From: Acidobacteriota bacterium
GTDB taxonomy: Bacteria; Acidobacteriota; HRBIN11
Length of the DNA stretch: 25,340 bases
Direction: 5' to 3'
NCBI GenBank assembly: GCA_030550225.1
Contig: JAUQPV010000011.1
Location: 1-25,340 of the forward strand
Positions 15,863 through 23,396 of this stretch are shown one piece after another. Every line of letters starts with the position of its first letter. Within the stretch, counting starts at the first letter, position 1. Below the pieces are notes generated by a model. That model was given only the letters and a program-made list of their open reading frames with translations, did not search any database and was not told where the DNA came from. The position numbers and the translations under genes are program-made.

Positions 15863-17271
15863 CCGTCGTTCCCCCGTATGGAACGAATGGCCGTTTGGAC
15901 CAAACGACGGGCCGTATCCCGATGGGGGCTCTCGGCGTACACCCGAATGAGGGGCTCGGTGCCGGCCATACGGACCAGAAGCCACGTTTCGGCGTCGATG
16001 TATAGCTTGATCCCGTCCAGGGTTTCCACTCGACGGACCCCGTAAGGTCCGATGGCCGTCGGCGGCGAACGGAGCCACGCCTGATATTGCCGGAGGGCTT
16101 GTTCGTCGCAGGCGCAGTGGCCCTTGGCCTGATAGAGTGGACCGTACTTTTCGACGATCTTCTGCCAATAGGCCGTCAGGGGCTCGCCCGTCTGGGCGAC
16201 GACCTCGGTCGCAAGCAGACAGGCCAGCATGCCGTCCTTGTCCGGGATGTGAGGCCGGAGCGTGAAACCGGCGCTCTCCTCGACGGCGACCAGGATGTCG
16301 TCCCGCCAGAGGTAGGGGGCCGCATTCTTATACCCGATGGGGGTCTGAATCACGGGCTGGCCGTGGGCTTGAGCGATCCGGTCCAGCAGGTGGGTCGTGG
16401 CGATATTCCGCACGACGCCCCCTGTCTCGCCTCGGCCCTCTAAGAGGTAATCGTACAGGATGCACAGGACCTGCTCGGGCTGCACGTAGACGCCGTCCCG
16501 GTCGACGATCCCGAAGCGGTCGCCGTCCCCGTCCATCGCCAGACCGAGGTCGAATTGACCATCCCGGACAAACCGGATGAGCTCCTGGAGGTTCTCCCGG
16601 GTCGCCTCCGGGCCGTAGCCCCCGAAGTAGGGGTCCTTGAAGCTGTGAAGTGGCTCGACTTCCATAGGAGTCCGCTCGGTCAGATAGCTTTCCAAGTACT
16701 CCCGGGTCGAACCATACAGGGGGTCGACGACGACCCGAAGCCGCCGCTGGAGACGCTCCGGCGGGACCAGTCGGGCCAGCTGCTCCAGGTAATCCGGCCG
16801 GGGGTCGATCGGTGTCACCCACTGTTCGTCGTAAGTCAAGGTGATGACCGAGTGATTCGAGTAGGCCGTCACATCGGCTTCCCACTGGCGGGTGACTTCG
16901 TCCCCCACCAGGCCGCCCCGTTCGTCGATGACCTTGATTCCGCTGTATCGGGGAAGATTATGACTGCCCGTGAAGTTCAGGCCCAGGGCAGCACCCCGTC
17001 GCACGACGGCCCAGCTAATCGCCGGATGGGGGGTGTCCCGCTGGCACAACCAGACGGGGATCCGGGCGCGGGCGAAGACCCGGGCACTCTGTTCGGCAAA
17101 CCGCTCAGACAAGAAACGGGTATCGTAGCCGATGACGACCCGGGGACTCTCATACCGGGTCTGAAGCCAGTGGGCCAGGACTACCGAGAGGCGCCGCACG
17201 TTCGCAAACGTGAAGTCCTCCCCGATGACCCCACGCCATCCGGCCGTCCCGAAGCGAATCACCGCCTCCAT
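15859..17271 (-). CDS. phosphoglucomutase/phosphomannomutase family protein
   Basis: Alpha-D-phosphohexomutase interconverting hexose 1- and 6-phosphates for nucleotide-sugar supply. The 470-residue protein starts with IRFGTAGWRGVIGEDF. The phosphoserine loop is FTGSHNLPRYSGIK (Ser103, where most relatives have TASHNP), the Mg site is AMDGDGDRFGIVD (Asp247, 249, 251), the sugar loop VEESAGF, and the phosphate site RMAGTEPLIRVY. ATG 17271 is preferred because GGTGGAG lies six bases upstream; a GTG at 17283 overlaps that site. Specificity for glucose versus mannose is not readable. It heads an operon with the ftsB-like gene and truB; the glycosyltransferase and epimerase further down the same strand may use its product. 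Confidence 0.92.
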   Translation of the reverse strand: MEAVIRFGTAGWRGVIGEDFTFANVRRLSVVLAHWLQTRYESPRVVIGYDTRFLSERFAEQSARVFARARIPVWLCQRDTPHPAISWAVVRRGAALGLNFTGSHNLPRYSGIKVIDERGGLVGDEVTRQWEADVTAYSNHSVITLTYDEQWVTPIDPRPDYLEQLARLVPPERLQRRLRVVVDPLYGSTREYLESYLTERTPMEVEPLHSFKDPYFGGYGPEATRENLQELIRFVRDGQFDLGLAMDGDGDRFGIVDRDGVYVQPEQVLCILYDYLLEGRGETGGVVRNIATTHLLDRIAQAHGQPVIQTPIGYKNAAPYLWRDDILVAVEESAGFTLRPHIPDKDGMLACLLATEVVAQTGEPLTAYWQKIVEKYGPLYQAKGHCACDEQALRQYQAWLRSPPTAIGPYGVRRVETLDGIKLYIDAETWLLVRMAGTEPLIRVYAESPHRDTARRLVQTAIRSIRGNDG

Positions 17272-17318
17272 CGAAGTCTCCACCGGCGGAACATCTCACG
17301 CACGGTTCCACATGCAGG

Positions 17319-17550
17319 ATACAAGATGCAGGATACGGGATGCAAGATGGGATTGCGGATTGCGAATTGCGGATTGTGGATTGGAAAAAAGGAATGGGAT
17401 GGGAGGACGGCGGATGGGGCTCCCTTCATCCTTAGACAAGTACCGATTCAGAAGCGGTAAGAGTCAGGCCGCATCCTCAACCCTTGACGCCGAATCCTCC
17501 AATCCGCAATTCGCAATCCCGTCTTGCATTCTGCATCTTGCATCTTGTAT
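17319..17550. repeat. large imperfect inverted repeat between pgm and speE
   Basis: The left arm 17319-17384 consists of ATGCAGGATAC-type heptamers followed by GATTGCGGATTGCGAATTGC units. The right arm 17499-17550 is its reverse complement with a few substitutions and one or two unit-length gaps. The loop is about 114 bases. It fills most of the 316-bp divergent gap between the mutase and speE. No clear promoter for either gene was found there. Confidence 0.75.
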
Positions 17551-17587
17551 CTTGCATCCCATGGCTTGACCGGAGGAGGTCGCCCGG

Positions 17588-18472
17588 ATGGATACGCCTG
17601 TCGGGAGCGGTACCCTCTACTGGTTTATCGAGCGGCACCGGGAAGACACGGGTCTCTTCATGGGGGCCCGCCGTGTGTGGACCTACCGGAGCAATTTTCA
17701 AGACATTGCCGTCCTGGAGACCGAGACCTGGGGTCGCGTCTTGGTCCTGGACGGCCTCGTCCAGATGACCGACCGGGACGAGTTCATCTACCATGAGATG
17801 CTGGCCCACGTACCCCTGATGACGCATCCGGACCCCCGCCGGGTCCTGATCATCGGGGGCGGGGACGGTGGGGTCTTGCGGGAAGTCCTCCGCCACCCGG
17901 AGGTCACGCGGGCCGTCCTGTGCGAGATTGACCCGATGGTCATCGAGGTCGTCCGCCGGCACTGGCCCGAGCACGGGGCGGTTTTCGACGACCCCCGGGT
18001 CCAGGTCCTCAACGAAGACGGGAACCAATTCGTTCAGACGACGTACGAACGTTACGACGTCGTCATCGTCGATTCGTCGGACCCCGTGTCGTATTCCCGG
18101 AGTCTCTTCAGCCCTCATTTTCTGGCGGCCGTCCGGCGGATCGTGTACCCCTCGGGCCTCTATGCGACCCAATGCATGTCCCTGTTGTATCATTTGGACT
18201 TCGTGAAGGGCTTTTATCGTCAACTCCAGGCGGCCTTTTCCAACGTGGCCCTTTATACGGCCCCCGTTCCCAGCTATCCGACCGGCTGGTGGAACTTTGC
18301 GATGGGCTCGATAGAATTATCTTTCGATCCAGACCGTCTGCCCCTGAAGGGGCGCTCGATAGAGTTCCTCCGGCTGACACGCTACTACAGCCTGGAAATC
18401 CATCGGAGTGCCTTTACGCTCCCGAACTTTCTGGTCCAGGAGTTGCAATATGCGCATGGAACCGATCGTTGA
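17588..18472 (+). CDS. speE: spermidine-synthase-family aminopropyltransferase
   Basis: Transfers an aminopropyl group from decarboxylated S-adenosylmethionine to a diamine or agmatine. The 294-residue protein has DEFIYHEMLAHVPL (64-77), the cofactor loop IIGGGDGGVLREVL (88-101), EID (113-115), catalytic-region VVIVDSSDPVSYSRSLF (158-174) and VPSYPTGWWNFAMGS (227-241). The loop after SSDP reads VSYSR rather than the common xGPA, which may change acceptor choice. ATG 17588 has GGAGGAGG eight bases upstream. Its last 23 bases overlap bpsA, so the product probably feeds the next enzyme. Whether the acceptor is putrescine or agmatine cannot be read here. Confidence 0.93.
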   Translation: MDTPVGSGTLYWFIERHREDTGLFMGARRVWTYRSNFQDIAVLETETWGRVLVLDGLVQMTDRDEFIYHEMLAHVPLMTHPDPRRVLIIGGGDGGVLREVLRHPEVTRAVLCEIDPMVIEVVRRHWPEHGAVFDDPRVQVLNEDGNQFVQTTYERYDVVIVDSSDPVSYSRSLFSPHFLAAVRRIVYPSGLYATQCMSLLYHLDFVKGFYRQLQAAFSNVALYTAPVPSYPTGWWNFAMGSIELSFDPDRLPLKGRSIEFLRLTRYYSLEIHRSAFTLPNFLVQELQYAHGTDR

Positions 18473-19508
18473 ACGGGTCGCCGAACGGACGGGCCTGCCC
18501 TTGAACGCCCGGACCGTCGAACGGGTCCTGCGGGCCCTTTTGGGCCACCACGATTTCTGGGAAATCGTGGACGCCGCCGACGAGGTCGTCCCCATCGTCG
18601 CCGAGACGATTCGTGTCTTGGACGAGCAGGGCTGGCTCCGGGTGGAACCCCACGGTATCTTCCTGCGGGAGTCGGCACGGGAGACCCTCGAGCAGGAATG
18701 GGGCCTCCGGCCTTTACCGGACTTCCGATGCCTCGCCTGTGAAGGCCGGGGTATCGACCCCCTGCGACTCCCGTCGGAGGGCATCGAGACTTTTATGGCC
18801 ATCCAGGCCGAGCGGCCCCGGGCGATCATCGATTACGACCAGGGTTACATCACGCCCGAGTCGACCCTGGCCCGGTTTGCCTTCGCCTTCATGCGGGGCG
18901 ACATCCAGGGACGCCGGGTCCTGATCCTGGGCGACGACGACCTGGTCAGCGTTGCCATCTGCCTGATGGGTGCTCCCCAAGAGGTCGTCGTCGTCGAGAT
19001 CGACCGCCGCCTGGTCGAGTTCCTCGAGTACTGGGCGAACCATATGCGCTGGCCTTTAACCGTTCACCAGCTGGACCTTAGCCAGCCCCTTCCGGTGTCC
19101 TTCCTACGGGCCTTTGACACATTCCTGACCGATCCGCCTGAGTCGATCGCCGCCTTTCGGGCCTTTGTCGGACGCGGCCTGGCGGCCCTCCGGGGTCCCG
19201 GCAGTGCGGGTTACTTCGGCCTGACCCGGCGAGAGGCCAGCCTGTTTAAGTGGCACCAGGTCCAGCGGTACCTGATCGAGCAAGGGGCCGTCCTCACGGA
19301 CGTCATCCAGAACTTCCACGCCTACGTGAATTGGGACTATGCGCCCAAGACACGGGCCTGGCGACTGGCGCCCGTGAAGTCCCTGCCCGACAAACCCTGG
19401 TACCGGTCCAGTCTATACCGAGTCGAACTCCTGACCGAGGCGGTCGGGGAGGTCGACACGGTCTTCGACGTCCACACCTTTAACGACGCCGAGGCGTCTA
19501 CGACCTGA
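18450..19508 (+). CDS. bpsA: N4-bis(aminopropyl)spermidine synthase
   Basis: BpsA adds aminopropyl groups to the secondary amine of spermidine, making branched polyamines known from thermophiles. The 352-residue protein has an N-terminal winged-helix-like part (about 1-85), a CLAC pair (94-97), YDQGYITPESTLARFAF (129-145), the family signature VLILGDDDLVSV (157-168), VVEIDRRLVEFLEYW and the TDPPES motif (227-232). The methyltransferase-like core is complete. ATG 18450 has AGGAG seven bases upstream and lies inside the end of speE. The frame extends further up but only shadows speE. Its stop overlaps the next gene as TGATG. Known in Thermococcus and several thermophilic bacteria, it is a good hint of a hot habitat. 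Confidence 0.9.
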   Translation: MRMEPIVERVAERTGLPLNARTVERVLRALLGHHDFWEIVDAADEVVPIVAETIRVLDEQGWLRVEPHGIFLRESARETLEQEWGLRPLPDFRCLACEGRGIDPLRLPSEGIETFMAIQAERPRAIIDYDQGYITPESTLARFAFAFMRGDIQGRRVLILGDDDLVSVAICLMGAPQEVVVVEIDRRLVEFLEYWANHMRWPLTVHQLDLSQPLPVSFLRAFDTFLTDPPESIAAFRAFVGRGLAALRGPGSAGYFGLTRREASLFKWHQVQRYLIEQGAVLTDVIQNFHAYVNWDYAPKTRAWRLAPVKSLPDKPWYRSSLYRVELLTEAVGEVDTVFDVHTFNDAEASTT

Positions 19509-20500
19509 TGACGGGCGGCGCAGGCAGGACCCACGATACGGGATGCGAGATACGAGATGTGGGAAGCCGGTCCTGGGACCCGGTCCCTGGGACCCGGCAC
19601 CTTTTATCTTGCATCCTCGGGGTGATCAGTTTCGTTCTCTTGCAGTCAGGGGGTGGCGCCGGCCTTGGGCCTGTGGGTCGGACACCACCGGGGGGGTCTG
19701 CCTGCCAGCCCTGCCTCCAGGCAGCCTGGGGCGAGGCCCGGCCTCCGACCTCGTCGAATCCGGCGCAGACGTCCCCGTCTGCGGGACCGCAGGCGTCCCG
19801 CCTGCGGAACTTCCTGTATCTGGAGACGGCCCACTTCATCCTTTACTGCCATCCGGACCTGCGTCCGGCGACCCTCGCCTCGGTCCAACACGCCCTCGAG
19901 ACGGCGTACCGGGAGGTCGTCCGTTACGTGGGCCTCGCCTTCGACAAGCCCATCGTGGTCATTTTGTACACGGAGGCCGCCTATGAGGCAGAGCGCCGCC
20001 ACCGTCAGGTCCCTGCATGGGGCGGGGCCATGTATGACGGGCGAGTCCATCTATCCGTCCCGAATGCACGCCCCTTTATGCTCGTGCTCCAACGTCGACT
20101 CCGCCACGAGCTGTGTCACGCCGTCCTGGACCGATACACACAGGGCCAAGCCCCCCCGTGGCTTCAGGAGGGGATCGCCTACGGGTGCGAATATATGGAC
20201 GACCCGGCGTTTTTAGAAGATGCCTTCCAAGCCTTACGGAGTCGACGGTCGGTACCGCCGGCGGACGTCCTCCGCCGGTCGAATTATGTCGCCTTAGGGG
20301 AGCGAGTCATTCGGGATGTGTACGCGGCCGCGTACCAGTGGGTCCAGGCGTTGATCGAACAGTACGGCCGCGACCTCTTCGACCGGTGGCTGGACCGGAT
20401 GGCCCAGGGCCATTCCTGGGAGGCGGCCTTTCGGGACGTCTATGGGGACGACTTCTCGACCCTCTATGAAGCGTGGCGTGCAGGAGACCATGGACCATAG
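19508..20500 (+). CDS. gluzincin metallopeptidase (peptidase MA-like)
   Basis: A 330-residue predicted zinc peptidase, probably exported. The zinc site is RLRHELCHAVLDRY (HELCH, His200 and His204, Glu201), with the third ligand Glu221 in PPWLQEGIAYGCEY, the arrangement of peptidase MA and similar gluzincins. A hydrophobic stretch at 31-46 could be a membrane anchor or signal. The ATG overlaps the bpsA stop (TGATG), so coupled translation supports this start. However, residues 1-98 look unlike a protein domain and are encoded by repeat phrases and two hairpins (19763-19806); the conserved part begins near FLYLETAHFILYCHPD (102-117). A later GTG or TTG start is possible. The last residues DHGP and the stop lie in a recurring phrase next to the MITE-like element. 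The substrate is unknown. Confidence 0.8.
   Translation: MTGGAGRTHDTGCEIRDVGSRSWDPVPGTRHLLSCILGVISFVLLQSGGGAGLGPVGRTPPGGSACQPCLQAAWGEARPPTSSNPAQTSPSAGPQASRLRNFLYLETAHFILYCHPDLRPATLASVQHALETAYREVVRYVGLAFDKPIVVILYTEAAYEAERRHRQVPAWGGAMYDGRVHLSVPNARPFMLVLQRRLRHELCHAVLDRYTQGQAPPWLQEGIAYGCEYMDDPAFLEDAFQALRSRRSVPPADVLRRSNYVALGERVIRDVYAAAYQWVQALIEQYGRDLFDRWLDRMAQGHSWEAAFRDVYGDDFSTLYEAWRAGDHGP
19763..19806. repeat. two GCAG-type hairpins inside the peptidase N-terminal coding region
   Basis: CGCAGACG-TCCC-CGTCTGCG (from 19764) and CGCAGGCG-TCC-CGCCTGCG (19788-19806). A 24-base stretch beginning at 19763 is identical to 8147-8170 in the cinA-TonB gap. It is in frame within the peptidase reading frame. 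Confidence 0.75.
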
Positions 20501-20503
20501 ACC

Positions 20504-20613
20504 CTAGTGCTTTGTCCATCTCAAAGTTTGTAGTAGCGCAATTTATTGCGCTTCTCATGCGGCGACGCGGCGCCGCACTACAAACATCAAATCAAAAATG
20601 GATGAAGCACTAG
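20504..20613. mobile_element. MITE-like 110-bp element with 10-bp flanking direct repeat
   Basis: The ends are CTAGTGCTT...TCCAT and the imperfect complement ATGGA..AAGCACTAG (about 15 of the first 18 bases match). Inside, GTTTGTAG (20526-20533) pairs with CTACAAAC (20578-20585) and encloses two perfect hairpins: GCGCAAT/ATTGCGC (20536-20551) and TGCGGCG/CGCCGCA (20558-20577). ACCATAGACC occurs directly on both sides (20494-20503 and 20614-20623), like a target-site duplication. There is no coding capacity, so it would need a transposase from elsewhere. The left direct repeat contains the peptidase stop codon. Confidence 0.65.
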
Positions 20614-20690
20614 ACCATAGACCTACCTGCTGATAGGGCATGGGGCATAGAGCATAAGGGGTTTGCTCCCTGCCCTACTTCTTGCAGGAG

Positions 20691-21749
20691 CTACTCCGTT
20701 TCTTCGCCGCTCCCAGGGTCTCTCCCTCGGGTCGGGGCCGCTTCCCGAACATAGAGGGTCCGGATGGGGAAAGGAATCTCGATCCCCTCCTGCCGATAGC
20801 GACGGTGGAGCCGCTTGATGAATTCGTGCCGAAGAACGTGCTGGTCGAGATAGGTTCGGCCCCTTAGGACGACCGTAAACTGAATGCTGGAATCCCCGAA
20901 GGTGTGGTACCGGATGAGGGGCTCAAACTCGGGCACGCCCCCGGGGACCGTCCGCAAGACCTCCCGGGCGACCTCGAGGGTGACCCGTTCGACCCGCTCG
21001 AGGTCGCTGTCATAACTGACACCGACCTGCACGAGGACGGCTGTCTCGGACTCGGGCAGGCTGTAGTTGGTCACGACCGTGCTCGCCAGCTTCGTGTTCG
21101 GGATGATGACCAGGTTGTTGGGGGGCGTCCGGATCGTCGTGTTCCGCCACCCGATGTCGACGACGTGACCCTCCTCGCCGGACTCGAGCCGGACGTAATC
21201 GCCGGGCCGAATCTGCCGGACGGCCAGGATGTGAAGGCCGGCAAAGAGGTTCGCCAGGGTATCTTGAAGCGCCAGGGCGACGGCCAGGCCGCCGACGCCG
21301 AGGGCCGTCAGAATGGGCGTCACGTTAATGCCCAGAGTCTGGAAGATGACCAGCAGGCCGACGCCGAGGACGCCGACCCGGACGATAGCCCGAAAAGCGC
21401 TGGTCGTCGCCGGGACGGGGATGTACTGGCTGGCATAGTGGACGACGACGTCTGAGAGGAACCGCATCAGGGCAACCGTCCCAGCCAAGAGGGCCAGGGC
21501 CACGATGGCCTTCGACAGGATTTGCGCGTAAGTCGGCGGCAGATGCCAGTAGGGCAAGGCCAGATGGAGGCCCAACAGGGTCATGAGGAAGAAGACGACG
21601 CCCCGAAGGGCATCGATGACGATCTCGTCGAGCTTCCAGGTCGTGCGGGCGGCCCACCGACGGAGGCGGTTCAAGACGATCCGCTCGACGATGAGACCCC
21701 CCAGGATGCTTACGGCGATGAAGGCGTACGGCACCAGGAAGGCTGGCAC
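20691..21749 (-). CDS. small-conductance mechanosensitive channel (MscS family)
   Basis: A 352-residue inner-membrane channel releasing solutes on osmotic downshock. Membrane segments are near 1-22 (PAFLVPYAFIAVSILGG), about 50-70 and 80-105, then the pore helix GVGGLAVALALQDTLANLFAG. The beta domain follows with RQIRPGDYVRLESGEEGHVVDIGWRNTTIRTPPNN and a C-terminal alpha/beta domain ending near EIPFPIRTLYV. Start choice: GTG 21749 is preceded six bases upstream by AGGAGA (21761-21756). An in-frame ATG at 21797 lacks a ribosome site, and the frame beyond it runs into the opposite-strand transporter gene. It is divergent from the CNT transporter. Confidence 0.92.
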   Translation of the reverse strand: MPAFLVPYAFIAVSILGGLIVERIVLNRLRRWAARTTWKLDEIVIDALRGVVFFLMTLLGLHLALPYWHLPPTYAQILSKAIVALALLAGTVALMRFLSDVVVHYASQYIPVPATTSAFRAIVRVGVLGVGLLVIFQTLGINVTPILTALGVGGLAVALALQDTLANLFAGLHILAVRQIRPGDYVRLESGEEGHVVDIGWRNTTIRTPPNNLVIIPNTKLASTVVTNYSLPESETAVLVQVGVSYDSDLERVERVTLEVAREVLRTVPGGVPEFEPLIRYHTFGDSSIQFTVVLRGRTYLDQHVLRHEFIKRLHRRYRQEGIEIPFPIRTLYVREAAPTRGRDPGSGEETE

Positions 21750-21918
21750 GACGAGTCTCCTGTCGGATGACGCAGAATGGCTTTGTCGCGATTTCATTTC
21801 GAGATGGGCGACCCGGGCCGACGGGGACGTCGGTCCGACCCATAGGGCAGAGGCCTGGGTCACTCCCTGATAGCGACCCAGCATATCGCATACGCCCGCA
21901 TGGACCCAAGTGAGTCGT

Positions 21919-21956
21919 TTGACACCCCGGGGGAGGTCGCTACTATAGCGAGTAGC
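21919..21956 (+). promoter_or_regulatory. promoter and operator-like palindrome for the CNT transporter
   Basis: Perfect -35 TTGACA (21919-21924), 16 bases, TACTAT (21941-21946). GCTACT (21939-21944) and AGTAGC (21951-21956) form a 6-bp inverted repeat, and CGCTA/TAGCG (21938-21950) a nested one, both covering the -10. This suggests repressor control, but no regulator gene is nearby. The rest of the 277-bp divergent gap holds GCCTGCCTGCGTTATCGCCC-type phrases only. Confidence 0.6.
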
Positions 21957-22026
21957 AATAGTGGCTGGCCGATCTGCCCATTGCCTGCCTGCGTTATCGC
22001 CCGATTGCCCTTCCCGAGGGGGTCCC

Positions 22027-23325
22027 GTGGGGTGGCTGAATCTGTACTCCCTGGGGGGAGCGGTTGCCTGTATCTTCTTGGCGTGGCTGACGTCCGTCCG
22101 TCGGCGGGCCTTTCCTTGGCGGACCGTCCTGTGGAGTGGCGCCCTGCTGGTCGGGATGGCGGCCGTCGTATTCTGGTGGCCGCCGTTTCGGCAGGTCCTG
22201 CTCTGGGCGAATCGACTGGTCACGACGCTGATCGCCGCCGCGGACGAGGGGGCCCGCTTTTTATTTGGGCCCCTGGCCCTGTCGCCGCCGGCGCCGGGGA
22301 GCATCGGCTTCATCGTCGCCTTTCAGGTCTTACCGGCCGTCGTATTCTTCAGCGTCGTGACGGCCTTTTTGTACTACATCGGGTTCCTCCCTTGGGTCGT
22401 CCGGGGGATGGCCCGGGCCGTCTATCGGAACCTCCGCCTGAGCGGGGCCGAGACGTTGGCCGCCGTCAGCAACATCTTCCTGGGTATCGAGTCGGCCCTG
22501 ATGGTCCGCCCGTACTTAGAGCGGATGACTCGGTCCGAGCTTCTCCTGATCCTGACGTCGGGCCTGGCGACCATCGCCTCGACGGTCTTGGCCTTTTACG
22601 TCCGCCTGCTGGAGTCGGTCTTCCCCCTGATCGCCGGCCATCTGATTTCGGCCTCCTTTCTGAGCATCCCGGCGGCCGTCCTCATCAGTAAAGTCCTGTA
22701 CCCTGAGACGGAGACGCCGGAGACGATGGGCCGGGTCCCTGAAGTCGAGCGGGTCGTGCCGGCCGAGCACTGGATGGGGAGCATCATCTGGGGAGCCTGG
22801 GAGGGCGTGCGGCTGGGCGTCGGGATCGGGGCCTTGCTGATCGGGATGCTGGGCCTCGTCCGTCTGGTCGACCTCGGCCTCAGCGGGATCACAGGCTGGG
22901 TGACGGCTCACGTGACGGGCACCCGCCACGTCTGGACCCTCCGGGACCTGGCGACGGTGGCGGCCTATCCCCTGGGGCTCCTCCTGGGCCTCCGGCCAAA
23001 CGAGTGGTCGGCGGCGGCCCGACTGATCGGCGAACGGTGGCTCCTGACGGAGGTCATCTCCTATCAAGACCTGGCGGCCCTGGTCCGAGAGGGACGGGTC
23101 TCGCCCCGGGGCCTGCTGGTCCTGAGCTACGCCCTGTGCGGATTCACCCACGTCGCCTCGGTCGCCATCTTCGTCGGCGGGACGGCGGCCCTGGCGCCCG
23201 CCCGCCGGGACGACCTGGCGGCCCTGAGCTGGCGAGCCCTCTGGGCGGCGACCCTGGCGACGGTCCTGACGGGTTGCATTGCCGGGGCCTTTTACTGGGG
23301 CCAGCCGGGCCTCATCCAGCCCTGA
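22027..23325 (+). CDS. concentrative nucleoside transporter-family membrane protein (NupC/CNT)
   Basis: A 432-residue polytopic membrane protein with the CNT fold. It has N-terminal helices, gate-like TAFLYYIGFLPWVVRGMARAV, hairpin 1 segment SNIFLGIESALMVRPYLERM, TSGLATIASTVLAFYV, hairpin 2 segment LLTEVISYQDL and ALCGFTHVASVAIFVGG. The family imports nucleosides with Na+ or H+. Here residues that contact the nucleoside in characterised CNTs are changed: G-Q-T-E becomes G-I-E-S (153-156) and the Asn of CGFAN becomes His375, while the hairpin 2 Glu342 is kept, so another substrate is likely. GTG 22027 has GAGGGGG four bases upstream; an ATG at 21961 lies too close to the promoter. It is divergent from mscS. 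Confidence 0.85.
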   Translation: MGWLNLYSLGGAVACIFLAWLTSVRRRAFPWRTVLWSGALLVGMAAVVFWWPPFRQVLLWANRLVTTLIAAADEGARFLFGPLALSPPAPGSIGFIVAFQVLPAVVFFSVVTAFLYYIGFLPWVVRGMARAVYRNLRLSGAETLAAVSNIFLGIESALMVRPYLERMTRSELLLILTSGLATIASTVLAFYVRLLESVFPLIAGHLISASFLSIPAAVLISKVLYPETETPETMGRVPEVERVVPAEHWMGSIIWGAWEGVRLGVGIGALLIGMLGLVRLVDLGLSGITGWVTAHVTGTRHVWTLRDLATVAAYPLGLLLGLRPNEWSAAARLIGERWLLTEVISYQDLAALVREGRVSPRGLLVLSYALCGFTHVASVAIFVGGTAALAPARRDDLAALSWRALWAATLATVLTGCIAGAFYWGQPGLIQP

Positions 23326-23347
23326 TAGTCGCAGACTCCGGTGCCGG

Positions 23348-23377
23348 TTGATCGGGGTGCCGGGTCGGGCTTAAAAT
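23348..23377 (+). promoter_or_regulatory. promoter of tRNA-Gly
   Basis: TTGATC (23348-23353), 18 bases, TAAAAT (23372-23377, five of six). It ends 20 bases before the mature tRNA 5' end. Confidence 0.6.
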
Positions 23378-23396
23378 GGAAAATGAAGACAGGCGA

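Noticed and set aside
17311..17560. CRISPR array in the pgm-speE gap or in other repeat-filled gaps
   Set aside because: Repeat units are 5-10 bases, imperfect, adjacent and inverted; no 25-40-base direct repeat with equal unique spacers and no cas gene in the window.
21961..22313. Long N-terminal extension of the MscS reading frame overlapping the transporter gene
   Set aside because: Composition is not protein-like and GTG 21749 has a good ribosome site at the conserved domain start.
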